DNA of 64,000 bases from Chryseobacterium capnotolerans (GCF_021278965.1 NZ_CP065589.1:5151001-5215000); one strand, 5' to 3'; counted from the stretch's first letter, positions 17,427 to 28,692 are shown. Translations and numbers: made by a program. The notes: generated from the letters alone by a model not told the origin.

Positions 17427-19871
17427 ATGAAAAAACTAAGCACAGCTGTATTATTGCTGGGGACAATATGGGTCGCTGCCCAGGAGCAGGAGGAAAAAGG
17501 AAAACAAATCGAAGACATTATCATCGTAGGAAACCGTAACGTTAAAAGAACAAAACTGGAAACACCGGTTCCTGTAGATGTGATCAATATTGATAAAGTT
17601 CAAAGATCATCTCCGCAAATGACGGCTCAGGACCTTTTGAACTATGTTATTCCTTCATTCAATTCTGTAAGACAATCCGCTTCAGATGGAACGGAACATA
17701 TTGATCCTGTAACGTTAAGAGGAATGGGACCAGATCAGGTTTTAGTATTGCTTAATGGGAAAAGAAGGCATACAACATCTCTTGTCAATTATCAGAATAC
17801 CGTAGGAAACGGATCTGTAGGAACAGATCTGAGTACTATTCCTGTGATAGCCATAGAAAAAATTGAAGTATTAAGAGACGGTGCTGCTGCACAATATGGT
17901 TCTGATGCTATTGCCGGAGTGATTAATATTATTCTAAAAAAGAATGCCGGAGCTTCCGCAAGTTTAACCTATGGATTAAGTGGAAGAAATGACGGCGATA
18001 CTTACCAGGCGGGAGTTAATTATGGAACTTCTCTTGGGAAAAATGATGGATTTGTCAATCTTTCATTGCAATTAAGCCACAGAGGAAAAACAACGAGAAC
18101 CCAAAATCATGATCTTGATATTTTCGGAAATAATTTTGCCTATGAATTTGCAGATAATCCAGATATTGCAAGACAAAATGATGATGATGAAATAAGGAAA
18201 AGGGGATTAACAAGAGACTATTTTAATTTCCAGATCGGAGATGCACAAATCAGACAAGGGCAATTGTTTTTCAATGCAGAATATCCCTTGAACGATAACT
18301 TTAAGTTCTATTCTTTTGGTGGGTTCAGTATTAAAGAAGGGAAAGGATATGGTTTCAGAAGACTTCCCAACGAAGATTTTAATATTGTTAAAGAAATATA
18401 TCCCAATGGTTTTCAGGCAGTCCTGAATTCTCAGATTTATGATATCTCTTATGCTGTAGGAGCGAAGTATAATGTCAACGATTGGTTGATTGACCTGAGC
18501 AATACTTTTGGAAGTAATACTTTCAACTATCATGTAAACAATACCAATAATGCCTCTCTTGGAATCAAGTCCCCAACACAGTTTTATGCGGGAGCTCATA
18601 GCTTTTTGCAAAATACGGTCAATCTTGATGTTTCAAAAAAAATCAAGAACTTCAATATCGCATTCGGTGGAGAATTCAGATTTGAACAATATCAGATCAA
18701 AGCAGGAGATGAGGCATCTTATACCCAATATGATGAAAACGGAAATATAGCAACAAAAGACTCTAAAGTAATCGGTGCGGGAGGTTCACAATCTTTTATA
18801 GGTTTTTCACCAGACAATGCCTTAAAAAAAGACAGACACGCCACTGCAGTATATGCTGATATTTCTTATGATCTGGATAAAAAACTGAATATTGATGCCG
18901 CTGCCAGATTTGAAAACTATTCAGATTTTGGGAGTACCCTGAACGGAAAGTTAGCAGTAAGGTATGAGTTTATAAAAAATTATGCAGTAAGAGCAGCCGT
19001 TGGAACCGGATTTAGGGCACCATCGCTTCAGCAGCAGTATTTTAATAACTCGTTTGCAGATATTTCTACATCAGGAGGGGGAATTGTGAGGAAAGGAATT
19101 TTTAATAATGATAGCCAGGCTGCACAGGTTCTGGGATTTGATAAATTAAAACAGGAAACATCCGTTAATGGGAGTGCTGGGTTTACCCTACGACCTGCTA
19201 AAGGCCTTTTCATTACCGTAGACGGATATATTATTAAAGTGAAAGACAGAATTGTCATTACCAGCAATATTACAGATTCCAGATTATCTGATCGTAATGT
19301 AGTAGGAGAAGGAAATCAGGTGGAAAGCGGCAGATTCTTTGCCAACGCCATTGATACCGAAACGAAAGGAGTGGATGTAGTTGTTTCTTATGATTGGAAG
19401 CTGGCTGGCGGAAACTTAAATATCAACCTTGCCGGAAATTATGCCGAAACCAAAATTACAGATTTCCATTTCCCGGAGAATTTGGACACCCCACAAAAAG
19501 AATTCTTTGGCCCGGATCAGATTAATATCACTGAAACTCTTTCTCCTAAAACAAAAGCATCATTGGGGTTGACCTATGGAATTGGAAAATTCAATTTTCT
19601 CGTGAGAAATACCTATTTTGGTAAAGTCATAAGAGATGGGTATCCCTTCGGAGAAGTTCAGGAGTTTGCACCAAAAGTAGTTACTGATGTAAGTGTAGGC
19701 TATGATATCACAAAGAATATCAACTTTACAGTAGGGGCCAACAATGTATTTGATGTTTTCCCGGATCTACAGATTTATAAAAATTCATACTATGGAGTAT
19801 TCAAATATGCACCGGTTCAGATGGGTACATTGGGAAGCTATTTCTTTGGAAGGCTTAATTTTAATTTTTAA
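17427..19871 (+). CDS. TonB-dependent receptor under SAM riboswitch control
   Basis: An 814-residue outer-membrane receptor. Signal peptide MKKLSTAVLLLGTIWVAAQ sets the ATG at 17427, not the TTG at 17412. A TonB-box-like EDIIIVG follows the signal. The plug domain covers about residues 40-155 (TAQDLLNYVIPSF, VTLRGMGPDQVLVLLNGKRR, IEKIEVLRDGAAAQYGSDAI) and the rest is a 22-strand-type barrel ending YFFGRLNFNF. There is no SusD partner. The SAM-I leader and the permease 8 bases downstream suggest uptake of methionine or a methionine-containing compound across the outer membrane. The substrate is inferred from regulation only. Confidence 0.92.
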   Translation: MKKLSTAVLLLGTIWVAAQEQEEKGKQIEDIIIVGNRNVKRTKLETPVPVDVINIDKVQRSSPQMTAQDLLNYVIPSFNSVRQSASDGTEHIDPVTLRGMGPDQVLVLLNGKRRHTTSLVNYQNTVGNGSVGTDLSTIPVIAIEKIEVLRDGAAAQYGSDAIAGVINIILKKNAGASASLTYGLSGRNDGDTYQAGVNYGTSLGKNDGFVNLSLQLSHRGKTTRTQNHDLDIFGNNFAYEFADNPDIARQNDDDEIRKRGLTRDYFNFQIGDAQIRQGQLFFNAEYPLNDNFKFYSFGGFSIKEGKGYGFRRLPNEDFNIVKEIYPNGFQAVLNSQIYDISYAVGAKYNVNDWLIDLSNTFGSNTFNYHVNNTNNASLGIKSPTQFYAGAHSFLQNTVNLDVSKKIKNFNIAFGGEFRFEQYQIKAGDEASYTQYDENGNIATKDSKVIGAGGSQSFIGFSPDNALKKDRHATAVYADISYDLDKKLNIDAAARFENYSDFGSTLNGKLAVRYEFIKNYAVRAAVGTGFRAPSLQQQYFNNSFADISTSGGGIVRKGIFNNDSQAAQVLGFDKLKQETSVNGSAGFTLRPAKGLFITVDGYIIKVKDRIVITSNITDSRLSDRNVVGEGNQVESGRFFANAIDTETKGVDVVVSYDWKLAGGNLNINLAGNYAETKITDFHFPENLDTPQKEFFGPDQINITETLSPKTKASLGLTYGIGKFNFLVRNTYFGKVIRDGYPFGEVQEFAPKVVTDVSVGYDITKNINFTVGANNVFDVFPDLQIYKNSYYGVFKYAPVQMGTLGSYFFGRLNFNF

Positions 19872-19878
19872 TGAATAA

Positions 19879-21176
19879 ATGAGTACTGCTTCACATCAGA
19901 TTGGCTGGAAAACAGCCGCAGCCATTGTCGTTTCCAATATGATAGGGACAGGGATTTTTACAACCCTGGGATTTCAGTTATCTGATATTACCAATACCTA
20001 TAGTATTTTCTTATTATGGGTAATCGGAGGCATTCTGGCGTTGTTCGGAGCTTTCTGCTATGCCGAATTAGGCTCTCATTTTAAAGGAAACGGGGGTGAT
20101 TTTATCTATCTTAAAGAAACATATCATCCCTTATTCGGATACCTGATAAGCTGGATTTCCCTGATTATCGGATTTTCTTCACCCGTTGCATTGGCGGCTT
20201 TAGCCATGTCAAAATATCTTTCCGTATTTGAGTATTCATTTGGAAATGGCTTTGCCATTGCCGCTATATTTTTAGTAGCTATTACCCTGTCATTCAGTTT
20301 AAAGACTTCAAGCCGGTTTCATAATTTTTTTACATTTATCAAAATTACCTTTATTATTGTACTGGTAATCTTGGGTGTAGGATTATCAGATTCTCCAGAG
20401 ATTGGAAACAGTCTGAACTTCAGTGACAGCTGGCAGCATGAAATTATGCTTCCTGCCTTTGCAACCTCGCTGGTTTTTGTTACCTATTCTTATACCGGAT
20501 GGAACTCTGCGTCCTATATTGCCGGAGAAATAAAAGATGTTCAGAAGAGTCTGCCTAAATCACTGATTATAGGAACCGTTTTTGTGACGATAAGTTATAT
20601 TTTGGTAAATTATATTATGCTGAAACATGCTCCGGTAAGCCAATTAGCGGGAAAAGAAGATGTAATGGGCGAGGCTGCAGTAAATATGCTGGGGCTTTCC
20701 TTTGGAAAGATTGTGAATGTTTTTATCGCATTACAGCTCATTGCAACCATCAGTGGATATCTGTGGGTAGGATCAAGGCTTACCCAGGCTTTTGCAAAAG
20801 ATACCCGCATCTGGAAGCCGCTTTCAGTAGGGAATAAAAAAGGAATCCCAGTAAGAGCGATCTTTGCTCATGCCATCATCGCTACAATCATTATTTTAAC
20901 AGGAAGTTTCAAGGAAATCTTTGTATATACGGCATTTATCCTTCAGTTATTTGCAAGTTTAGCGATATCAACCGTATACTTTCTTAAAAAGAAGATCGAA
21001 AAATATTTAAATCCAATGCTTTTTATATTTTCCCAACTGTTTTCTTACTGTTCAGTATTTATATTCTGTATTTTACCTTTATTCATAACCCTAAAGAAAG
21101 CTTAATAGGATTAGGAATTATTGCGGTAGGGCTCATTTTATATTGGATAGACAGAAGACTTTCTAAAGAGGTTTAA
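19879..21176 (+). CDS. APC superfamily amino-acid permease, one apparent frameshift
   Basis: About 432 residues with around 12 hydrophobic helices. The N-terminal APC hallmark is AAIVVSNMIGTGIFTTLGFQ and helix 6 contains TYSYTGWNSASYIAGEIKD. As read, the frame stops at 21105. In another frame the sequence continues SNAFYIFPTVFLLFSIYILY and ends IDRRLSKEV at 21176, the expected C-terminus. One missing base in the A5 (20999-21003) or T3 (21006-21008) run explains this. It is the second gene of the SAM-riboswitch operon, 8 bases after the TonB receptor, so methionine import through the inner membrane is a good guess. Confidence 0.87.
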
Positions 21177-21296
21177 GAGGAATGTTGAAAGCATAAAAAG
21201 TGGATTGGTTAATTTATAAACACATCTTTTTACCATTTTATGCCCTTGATCCCTAATGCTCAAAAATTTATACTTTAATTTTGAATTAATAATTCT

Positions 21297-21304
21297 TATC
21301 TTTG
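21297..21304 (+). promoter_or_regulatory. Candidate -7 box TATCTTTG for prfA
   Basis: TAnnTTTG match 18 bases before the ATG at 21323. The nearest TTTG upstream (21280-21283) is closer than usual, so the -33 element is uncertain. Confidence 0.55.
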
Positions 21305-21322
21305 CACCTAAAAAATTCGACA

Positions 21323-22408
21323 ATGTCTAAATCATTAATTCCAAAATTAGAAGCTATAAAACAAAGATATAATGAGGTTGCAGACCTTATTATACAGCCT
21401 GATGTCATTTCAGACCAAAAAAGATATTCTTCTTTGAACAAAGAATATAGTGATTTGGGGAAAATTGTAAGAGTTTACGATCAGTATAAAGGTGCTTTAG
21501 ACAGCATTGAAGAATCTGATGAAATTATTGCAGATGGCTCAGACAGAGACCTTGTAGATCTTGCAAAAGAAGAAAAACTGGAAGCTCAGTCTAAACTTCC
21601 AGGGTTAGAAGAAGAGCTTAAAGTTCTATTGATTCCTAAAGATCCTGCCGATGACAAAAACGTTATCGTTGAATTACGTGCCGGAACAGGAGGTGATGAA
21701 GCAGCAATCTTCGTGGAAGATGTGTACAGAATGTATACCATGTATTTCAAAACAAAAGGATGGAGACATGAAGTGACAGATTCCAATGAAGCAGCAAAAG
21801 GATACAAGGAATTGATCATGAAGGTGGAAGGTGAAGGTGTATACGGAATTATGAAATTCGAATCCGGAGTTCACCGTGTGCAGCGTGTACCTGAAACAGA
21901 ATCTCAAGGTAGAGTTCATACCTCTGCTATTACCATTGCTGTTCTACCGGAAGCAGAAGAAGTAGACTTCGAACTGAATCCTGCTGATATTGAAATGCAG
22001 ACTTCACGTTCAGGAGGTGCCGGTGGTCAGAACGTAAACAAGGTTGAAACAAAAGTACAGTTGACCCACAAGCCTTCAGGAATGGTAGTGGTTTGTCAAC
22101 AGGCTCGTTCTCAGTTGGCTAACCGTGAATTGGCAATGGAAATGCTAAGAACTAAGCTATACGATATCGAACTTCAAAAAGTACAGGGAGATATTGCTGC
22201 ACAACGTAAATCTATGGTTTCTACGGGTGACCGTTCTGCAAAGATCAAAACATATAACTATCCACAGGGAAGAGTAACAGATCACAGAATTAACAAATCA
22301 ATGTATAATCTGGATGCTTACATGAATGGAGATATTTCTGAAATGATTGATGCCGTAATTATGGCTGAGAATGCAGAAAAAATGAAGGGAGAAGAAGAAA
22401 ACTACTAA
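21323..22408 (+). CDS. prfA: Peptide chain release factor 1
   Basis: A 361-residue RF1, start [18 protein letters not shown] (the in-frame codon at 21302 lies in the promoter). The catalytic loop is [17 protein letters not shown], whose GGQ enters the peptidyl-transferase centre. The stop-codon recognition tripeptide region reads [11 protein letters not shown], aligning with the PxT of RF1 (UAA/UAG) rather than the SPF of RF2. A cytoplasmic housekeeping gene with its own promoter and terminator. Confidence 0.97.
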   Translation: MSKSLIPKLEAIKQRYNEVADLIIQPDVISDQKRYSSLNKEYSDLGKIVRVYDQYKGALDSIEESDEIIADGSDRDLVDLAKEEKLEAQSKLPGLEEELKVLLIPKDPADDKNVIVELRAGTGGDEAAIFVEDVYRMYTMYFKTKGWRHEVTDSNEAAKGYKELIMKVEGEGVYGIMKFESGVHRVQRVPETESQGRVHTSAITIAVLPEAEEVDFELNPADIEMQTSRSGGAGGQNVNKVETKVQLTHKPSGMVVVCQQARSQLANRELAMEMLRTKLYDIELQKVQGDIAAQRKSMVSTGDRSAKIKTYNYPQGRVTDHRINKSMYNLDAYMNGDISEMIDAVIMAENAEKMKGEEENY

Positions 22409-22427
22409 GAGTTTACAAAAAATAAAC

Positions 22428-22458
22428 AAAGCCTCTGATTTTCTCAGGGGCTTTTCTT
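22428..22458 (+). terminator. Intrinsic terminator after prfA
   Basis: 11-bp stem with one G-T pair (AAAGCCTCTGA with TCAGGGGCTTT), then TTTTCTTTT. Confidence 0.8.
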
Positions 22459-22489
22459 TTAAGCACAACAATTATTCAAATTATAAACT

Positions 22490-23155
22490 ATGAAAAACTA
22501 CAAAATTATTTTTTTATTATTGCTTACCATGATGGGGCAATACGTTTCTGCACAAACAGAGGTAAAGAATCCCAAAGAAGTCTTTGAGCTGTACTTCCGG
22601 ACTTTAGTAAATAACGATGATGCAGCCTTAAATAAGCTTAATGATTATTTAAGACCTACAGTAGAAGGGCAGGATGCTTACCAGATCAATTTCAAAGAAT
22701 CTTCGCAGGAAATGATCAACAGCAGTGTAGAGAATTTCCTTTCTGCTTTTCCTAAAGCCACGGCTTCAGCATGTAAAAAAGAAGCGGAAGATTATTTCAT
22801 GGCAATGATCGGGAATTTTAAAAAAGCAAAAGTAACCGTTAACAACGTAAAAATTGTTCCTAACGAATACCTTGAAGGAGAAAAAATTGCAGAGATAAGC
22901 TATACCGTAAGTTTTCAGCTGCCATCAAAATTGACCCATGGGCCTGAAGGTGATACGAAGAAAGTAAAGGCTGAGGAACTGAAAAAATATTTAATTCAGA
23001 TAATTGAAGATTTTAAAAATGCAGATAAAACAGTAACCACAGACCAGAACTTTAGTCTGTATGAGCTGAAAGAAGGAGGTAAAATATACTATTGGAACGG
23101 GAGCCCGGATCAAATTGTTACCAATCTTACCGATTTCTATTTTGACAGCTTTTAA
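22490..23155 (+). CDS. Secreted protein of unknown function
   Basis: A 221-residue protein with signal peptide MKNYKIIFLLLLTMMGQYVSAQ. The mature part begins TEVKNPKEVFELYFRTLVNND and is helical, then mixed, with no metal or catalytic motif I recognise. The shape (a small periplasmic domain that could be NTF2-like) is only suggestive. It is a single-gene unit between two terminators. Confidence 0.8.
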   Translation: MKNYKIIFLLLLTMMGQYVSAQTEVKNPKEVFELYFRTLVNNDDAALNKLNDYLRPTVEGQDAYQINFKESSQEMINSSVENFLSAFPKATASACKKEAEDYFMAMIGNFKKAKVTVNNVKIVPNEYLEGEKIAEISYTVSFQLPSKLTHGPEGDTKKVKAEELKKYLIQIIEDFKNADKTVTTDQNFSLYELKEGGKIYYWNGSPDQIVTNLTDFYFDSF

Positions 23156-23192
23156 TTGGCGGAGAACTGATTAATAGCTTCTTGAATAATCT

Positions 23193-23220
23193 AAAGTCCC
23201 GAAATTTAGGGACTTTTTTT
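23193..23220 (+). terminator. Intrinsic terminator
   Basis: 8-bp stem (AAAGTCCC with GGGACTTT) followed by a long T run. Confidence 0.85.
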
Positions 23221-23237
23221 ATTTCACATACTTTATG

Positions 23238-23245
23238 TATTTTTG
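23238..23245 (+). promoter_or_regulatory. Candidate -7 box TATTTTTG for the prolyl oligopeptidase gene
   Basis: TAnnTTTG match 16 bases before the ATG at 23262. No clear -33 element. Confidence 0.5.
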
Positions 23246-23261
23246 ATAAAAACTGTTCAGT

Positions 23262-25364
23262 ATGAATTTTAAACCTATGTTATTAACGGCTGGAGTTCTA
23301 TTTTCAGCATCTTTTTATTCTCAAACAATGAATTATCCAAAAGCATTAAAGGGGACTCAAAGCGATACTTATTTTGGAACTGCAGTTTCTGATCCGTATA
23401 GAGATCTGGAAAATGATTCTGAAGCAACCAAAAAATGGGTGGATGAAGAAGTAGCGTATAGCCAGAATTACCTTTCAAAAATTCCATTCAGGGATAAAAT
23501 TAAAAATCAGCTGAAAGATATCTGGAATTATGAAAAAATTTCTGCTCCATTCAAGGAAGGTGATTATACTTATTATTCCAAAAATGATGGATTGCAGGCA
23601 CAATCTGTTTTATACAGAACAAATAATAAGACCAAAGCTACGGAAGTATTTCTAGATCCTAATAAATTCTCTGAAAAAGGAACCACTTCAATGTCTAACC
23701 TTTCTTTCAATAAAAAAGGAAATTTGGCTGCGTACTCTATTTCTGAGGGTGGAAGTGACTGGAATAAAATTATCATCATTGATGCTGTTACCAAAAAACA
23801 GATTGATGAGACTTTAGTAGATGTAAAATTCAGTGGAATTGCATGGCAGAATGACGAAGGATTCTATTATTCAAGTTATGACAAACCGAAAGAAGGTACT
23901 GTACTTTCCGGAATGACAGATAAACATAAAGTGTATTTTCACAAGCTGGGAACAAAGCAATCTGAAGATAAACTGATCTTCGGGGGTGAAAAAACACCAA
24001 GAAGATATTTGGGAGCAAGCGTTTCAGACGATCAGAGATATTTGATCATTTCTGCAGCGAATGCTACTAATGGAAATGAGCTTTTTATCAAAGATTTGAA
24101 AAAAGGAGGTGATTTTGTACAGATTAATAAAGGATTTGACATCAATGCAAATATTGTAGACACTCAGGGAGATGACCTTTTTATTTCCACAGATAAAGAT
24201 GCTCCGAATATGCGTCTTGTAAAAACTACAATCAGCAACCCGGCTCCGGAAACATGGAAAGATGTCATTCCACAAACGGAAAACGTATTGGGAATCTCTT
24301 CTGGAGGCGGATATTTCTTTGCAACGTATATGGTGGATGCCATAGATCAGGTAAAACAATACGATAAAACCGGAAAACTAATCAGAGAAATTACCCTTCC
24401 GGGTAAAGGAAATATTTCAGGTTTCGGAGGAAAAGAAAAAGAGAAAGACCTTTATTATTCTTTCAGTAACTATATCACGCCGGGAACTACTTATAAATTC
24501 AATGTAGATTCAGGAAAATCTGAGGTATATCAAAAACCGAAAGTAAAATTCAATCCGGATGATTATGTTTCTGAGCAGGTATTTTACACTTCCAAAGACG
24601 GAACAAAAGTTCCGATGATGATTAACTATAAGAAAGGAACTAAGCTGGATGGTAAAAACCCAACTATTCTATACTCTTACGGAGGTTTCAATATCAGTTT
24701 ACAGCCATCTTTCTCAGTCGTAAATGCGATCTGGATGGAAAATGGCGGAATCTACGCTGTTCCAAACATCCGTGGAGGTGGTGAGTATGGTAAAAAGTGG
24801 CATGATGCTGGAACAAAAATGCAGAAAAGAAACGTTTTTGAAGACTTTATTGCAGCAGGAGAATATCTACAAAGCAAAGGGTATACATCAAAAGAATATA
24901 TGGCCCTTTCCGGAAGATCAAACGGAGGTTTACTGGTTGGAGCAACAATGACTTTACGTCCTGATTTGGCGAGAGTAGCATTCCCGGGAGTTGGAGTACT
25001 GGATATGTTAAGATACAACAAATTTACAGCTGGTGCAGGATGGGCTTATGATTACGGAACAGCAGAAGACAACAAAGAAATGTTTGAATATCTGAAATCC
25101 TATTCTCCGGTACACAATGTAAAAACAAAAACATGTTATCCATCTACCATGATTATTACCAGTGATCATGATGACAGAGTAGTCCCGGCTCACTCTTTCA
25201 AATTTGGAGCAGAACTTCAGGAAAAGCAAGCTTGTAAGAACCCTATTTTATTAAGAATTGAGAAAAATGCAGGACACGGAGCCGGAAGATCAACAGATCA
25301 GGTAATTGGTGAAAATGCAGATTTGATATCGTTTGCTTTATATGAGATGGGCGTAAAACTTTAA
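23262..25364 (+). CDS. Prolyl oligopeptidase family serine peptidase (S9A)
   Basis: A 700-residue exported peptidase with N-terminal signal (MLLTAGVLFSASFYSQ). Residues about 30-420 form the beta-propeller, starting YPKALKGTQSDTYFGTAVSDPYRDLEND. The C-terminal alpha/beta hydrolase has the nucleophile motif ALSGRSNGGLLVGATMT, Asp in TSDHDDRVVPAHSFKF and His in NAGHGAGRSTD, completing the triad. It cleaves after proline in short peptides, here in the periplasm. Single gene with its own terminator. Confidence 0.95.
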   Translation: MNFKPMLLTAGVLFSASFYSQTMNYPKALKGTQSDTYFGTAVSDPYRDLENDSEATKKWVDEEVAYSQNYLSKIPFRDKIKNQLKDIWNYEKISAPFKEGDYTYYSKNDGLQAQSVLYRTNNKTKATEVFLDPNKFSEKGTTSMSNLSFNKKGNLAAYSISEGGSDWNKIIIIDAVTKKQIDETLVDVKFSGIAWQNDEGFYYSSYDKPKEGTVLSGMTDKHKVYFHKLGTKQSEDKLIFGGEKTPRRYLGASVSDDQRYLIISAANATNGNELFIKDLKKGGDFVQINKGFDINANIVDTQGDDLFISTDKDAPNMRLVKTTISNPAPETWKDVIPQTENVLGISSGGGYFFATYMVDAIDQVKQYDKTGKLIREITLPGKGNISGFGGKEKEKDLYYSFSNYITPGTTYKFNVDSGKSEVYQKPKVKFNPDDYVSEQVFYTSKDGTKVPMMINYKKGTKLDGKNPTILYSYGGFNISLQPSFSVVNAIWMENGGIYAVPNIRGGGEYGKKWHDAGTKMQKRNVFEDFIAAGEYLQSKGYTSKEYMALSGRSNGGLLVGATMTLRPDLARVAFPGVGVLDMLRYNKFTAGAGWAYDYGTAEDNKEMFEYLKSYSPVHNVKTKTCYPSTMIITSDHDDRVVPAHSFKFGAELQEKQACKNPILLRIEKNAGHGAGRSTDQVIGENADLISFALYEMGVKL

Positions 25365-25421
25365 GCCATAAAGCTAAAACCAATCTCATTAAAACGAGAA
25401 ACAGATTAAAATAAACTGAAT

Positions 25422-25450
25422 AAAGTCCGGATGTATATTCGGACTTTTTC
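25422..25450 (+). terminator. Intrinsic terminator after prolyl oligopeptidase
   Basis: 8-bp stem (AAAGTCCG with CGGACTTT), 10-base loop and T-rich tail. Confidence 0.85.
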
Positions 25451-25538
25451 TTTCCTAATATTCAGTAAAACTGAATGTTAACAGAAGTTTCATGTTTCGT
25501 TCAAAAAAATTAACTTTACGGAGACAAAAATTATTGGA

Positions 25539-27658
25539 ATGCGAAAAACAATTTCTGTGAAAAAGCCCGATTTTAGTGTATTGCCTCAGGAAAGAGAAAT
25601 TTACAACTTTGAAAAAGACGGGCTGGAACTTAAGTCATCCTATGAAAAAAGGATGTGAAAGATGAATCATTAACACAGACTTCTCCAGGAATTGAACCTT
25701 ACCTGAGAGGCCCGTATTCCACCATGTATGTACAAAAACCATGGACCATCCGTCAGTATGCTGGTTTCTCTACCGCCGAAGAGTCCAATGCTTTTTATAG
25801 AAGAAATCTTGCAGCAGGACAAAAAGGACTTTCCGTAGCTTTTGACCTTGCTACACACAGAGGATATGACTCTGACCACGCAAGAGTTGTAGGAGATGTT
25901 GGAAAAGCAGGAGTAGCCATCGATTCAGTGGAAGATATGAAGATTCTTTTTAATGAAATTCCATTAGATCAGATCTCTGTTTCCATGACAATGAATGGTG
26001 CTGTACTTCCCATCTTGTCTTTCTATATTGTTGCAGCAGAAGAGCAGGGCGTGAAGCAGGAATTACTTTCAGGAACTATTCAAAATGATATTCTGAAAGA
26101 GTTCATGGTGCGAAATACTTATATTTATCCACCTGCACCGTCCATGAAGATCATTGCAGACATTTTTGAATATACTTCGCAAAACATTCCAAAATTTAAC
26201 TCTATTTCCATTTCAGGCTATCACATGCAGGAAGCAGGAGCCACTCCGGTATTGGAAATGGCTTACACGCTGGCAGACGGCCTTGAATATGTAAGAACAG
26301 GGATCAAAGCAGGAATGAATGTAGATGATTTTGCCCCACGATTATCATTCTTCTGGGCAATCGGGATGAACCACTTCATGGAAATTGCTAAAATGCGTGC
26401 CGCAAGATATATTTGGGCAACACTTTTAAAACAGTTTAATCCTCAGAATCCAAAATCCTTAGCATTAAGAACGCACTCTCAAACTTCAGGGTGGTCATTA
26501 ACAGAGCAGGAACCTTTTAATAATATCACAAGAACCGCTATTGAAGCGCTATCTTCAGCATTAGGTGGAACGCAGTCTCTACATACCAATGCCTTGGATG
26601 AAGCTATTGCTCTTCCTACCGATTATTCAGCTAAAATTGCAAGAAATACACAGATCATTCTCCAGCAGGAAAGCGGAATTTGCGATGTAGTAGACCCGAT
26701 GGGAGGCAGTAACCTTGTAGAAAGTCTTACTCAGCAGATGATTGAAGAAGCGATGAGGTATATTGATGAGGTAGAACAGGAAGGAGGAATGACCAAAGCC
26801 ATTGAAGCGGGAATCCCAAAAATGAGAATCGAAGAAGCTGCCGCTAAAAAGCAGGCTAAGATCGATAGTGGTGAAGAATTCATCATCGGAGTCAACTCAT
26901 TCAAATCATCATTAAAACAAGATGCCATTGAGATTCTTGATATTGATAATACCGAAGTTCGCAGAAAGCAAATCGAACGATTAACTACTATCAAAGCAGA
27001 GAGAAGCTCTGAAGCGGTAACAGAAATTCTGAATGAAATCCGCGAAAGTGCAAAAACAGGAAAAGGAAATCTATTGGCACTTTGTATTGAAGCAGCAAGA
27101 AGAAGAGTTACCCTTGGCGAAATGAGTGATGCCATGGAAGAAACCTTCGGAAGATATAAAGCAAACATTAAAACAATCTCTGGAGTATACGCTATGAATG
27201 CCGGAAAAAATGAATATTTTGAAAAAGCCCTTCATCTGACTCAAAAGTTTGAAGAAGAAGAAGGACGCCGTCCAAGAATTATGGTGGCTAAAATGGGGCA
27301 GGATGGGCATGATAGAGGAGCAAAAGTAGTAGCAACAGCATTTGCAGATATGGGATTTGATGTCGATGTGGCTCCATTGTTCCAAACTCCGGAAGAAGTA
27401 GCAAAGCAGGCCGTAGAAAATGATATTCATATTTTGGGAGTATCTTCCCTGGCTGCAGGACACAAAACATTAGTTCCTCAGGTGGTAGGAGAATTAAAAA
27501 AACTGGGTGCAGATGATATTACCATTGTTGTAGGAGGAGTTATCCCGCAGCAGGATTATGAATTTCTGTATGCGAATGGAGCAGATTTTATTTTCGGTCC
27601 GGGAACAAACCTTCCAAAATGTGCTGTTGAGATCCTGGAAAGGTTTTTAGAAAACTAA
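25539..27658 (+). CDS. scpA: Methylmalonyl-CoA mutase large (alpha) subunit, one apparent frameshift
   Basis: About 706 residues once joined. The ATG at 25539 reads [18 protein letters not shown] and stops at a TGA near 25657. The rest ([20 protein letters not shown] onward) continues in another frame. One extra A in the A6 run at 25645-25650 joins them as [13 protein letters not shown]. The N-terminal TIM-barrel substrate domain is followed by the cobalamin domain with DGHDRGAKV (the B12-binding DxHxxG), so this is the catalytic subunit that interconverts methylmalonyl-CoA and succinyl-CoA. No small subunit adjoins it. Its GTPase chaperone meaB lies at 34857. Confidence 0.92.
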
Positions 27659-27702
27659 TCCCAAAAAGCTTTAAATTTCATTAGTAAATTAAAAGCAAAT
27701 CT

Positions 27703-28689
27703 ATGGGTTTAAAAAATAAACTAAAGCCTACAAAGAAAAAGCTGATTTTCTTTGTAGGCTTTCTCTTTATAGCTATTGTATTATTCGTTTCAATAGGAAA
27801 AAAGGAGCGAACTGTACAAACTTCTCCTGTTCCTGCAGATAGTACACAGATTAAGAAACATTTGGTCGCCCTTACCCAGACTCCAAAGTTCCGGAATCAT
27901 AAAAATGTAGCTCAGCTGAATATCATTGCAGATTATATTCGCCAAACATTCAAAACATATAGTGACAGCACAGGCTTTCAAGAGTATAAAGTAGGTGGGC
28001 AAACTTATAAAAATGTAATCTGCTCCTTTGGAACTGAAAATAGCAAAAGAATAATAATTGGAGCCCATTATGATGTCTGTGGAGATCAGCAGGGAGCAGA
28101 TGATAATGCCACAGGAGTTACGACGCTTTTAGAATTAGCCAGAATGCTCAAAGGGCAAAAGCTCAATTATCGGATAGATCTTGTGGCCTATACATTAGAA
28201 GAACCGCCATATTTCAGGACAGAGAATATGGGCAGTTATATTCATGCAAAATATTTAAAAGACAATCATATAGACGTTTATGGAATGGCCAGTGTAGAAA
28301 TGATTGGCTATTTTAAAGATGAAAAAGGATCTCAGGATTTCCCTGTAGGCATTCTTTCGTGGATCTATGGAGACAAGGGGAATTTTATTACTTTGGTGAA
28401 AAAGTTCAGCGGAGCAGGGCCGTTCGTTGGAAACTTTATAGATCATTTTAAACACTCAAATCAGATAAAAACAGAAACATTTCCCGCCCCGAAATTTGTA
28501 AGCGGAGTCGACTTCTCAGATCATTTGAACTATTGGAAATCCGGTTTTTCCGCGCTTATGATTACTGACACTTCCTTCTTTAGAAACAAAAATTATCACA
28601 AATCTACAGACACTTTAGAAACATTGGATATCCAACGGATGACAAAAGTTATTGATGCTATTTTTCTAAGCATTATTTACCTCAAGTGA
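27703..28689 (+). CDS. Membrane-anchored M28 family metallopeptidase
   Basis: A 328-residue protein with an N-terminal membrane anchor (KKKLIFFVGFLFIAIVLFVS, residues about 12-31). The M28 aminopeptidase fold is marked by IIIGAHYDVCGDQQGADDNA (first zinc His and bridging Asp), AYTLEEPPYFRTENMGS (catalytic Glu) and a late YHKSTDTLETLD with the final zinc His. It probably acts in the periplasm on peptide N-termini. It lies 44 bases after the mutase gene and ends at a bidirectional terminator. Confidence 0.9.
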   Translation: MGLKNKLKPTKKKLIFFVGFLFIAIVLFVSIGKKERTVQTSPVPADSTQIKKHLVALTQTPKFRNHKNVAQLNIIADYIRQTFKTYSDSTGFQEYKVGGQTYKNVICSFGTENSKRIIIGAHYDVCGDQQGADDNATGVTTLLELARMLKGQKLNYRIDLVAYTLEEPPYFRTENMGSYIHAKYLKDNHIDVYGMASVEMIGYFKDEKGSQDFPVGILSWIYGDKGNFITLVKKFSGAGPFVGNFIDHFKHSNQIKTETFPAPKFVSGVDFSDHLNYWKSGFSALMITDTSFFRNKNYHKSTDTLETLDIQRMTKVIDAIFLSIIYLK

Positions 28690-28692
28690 AAA

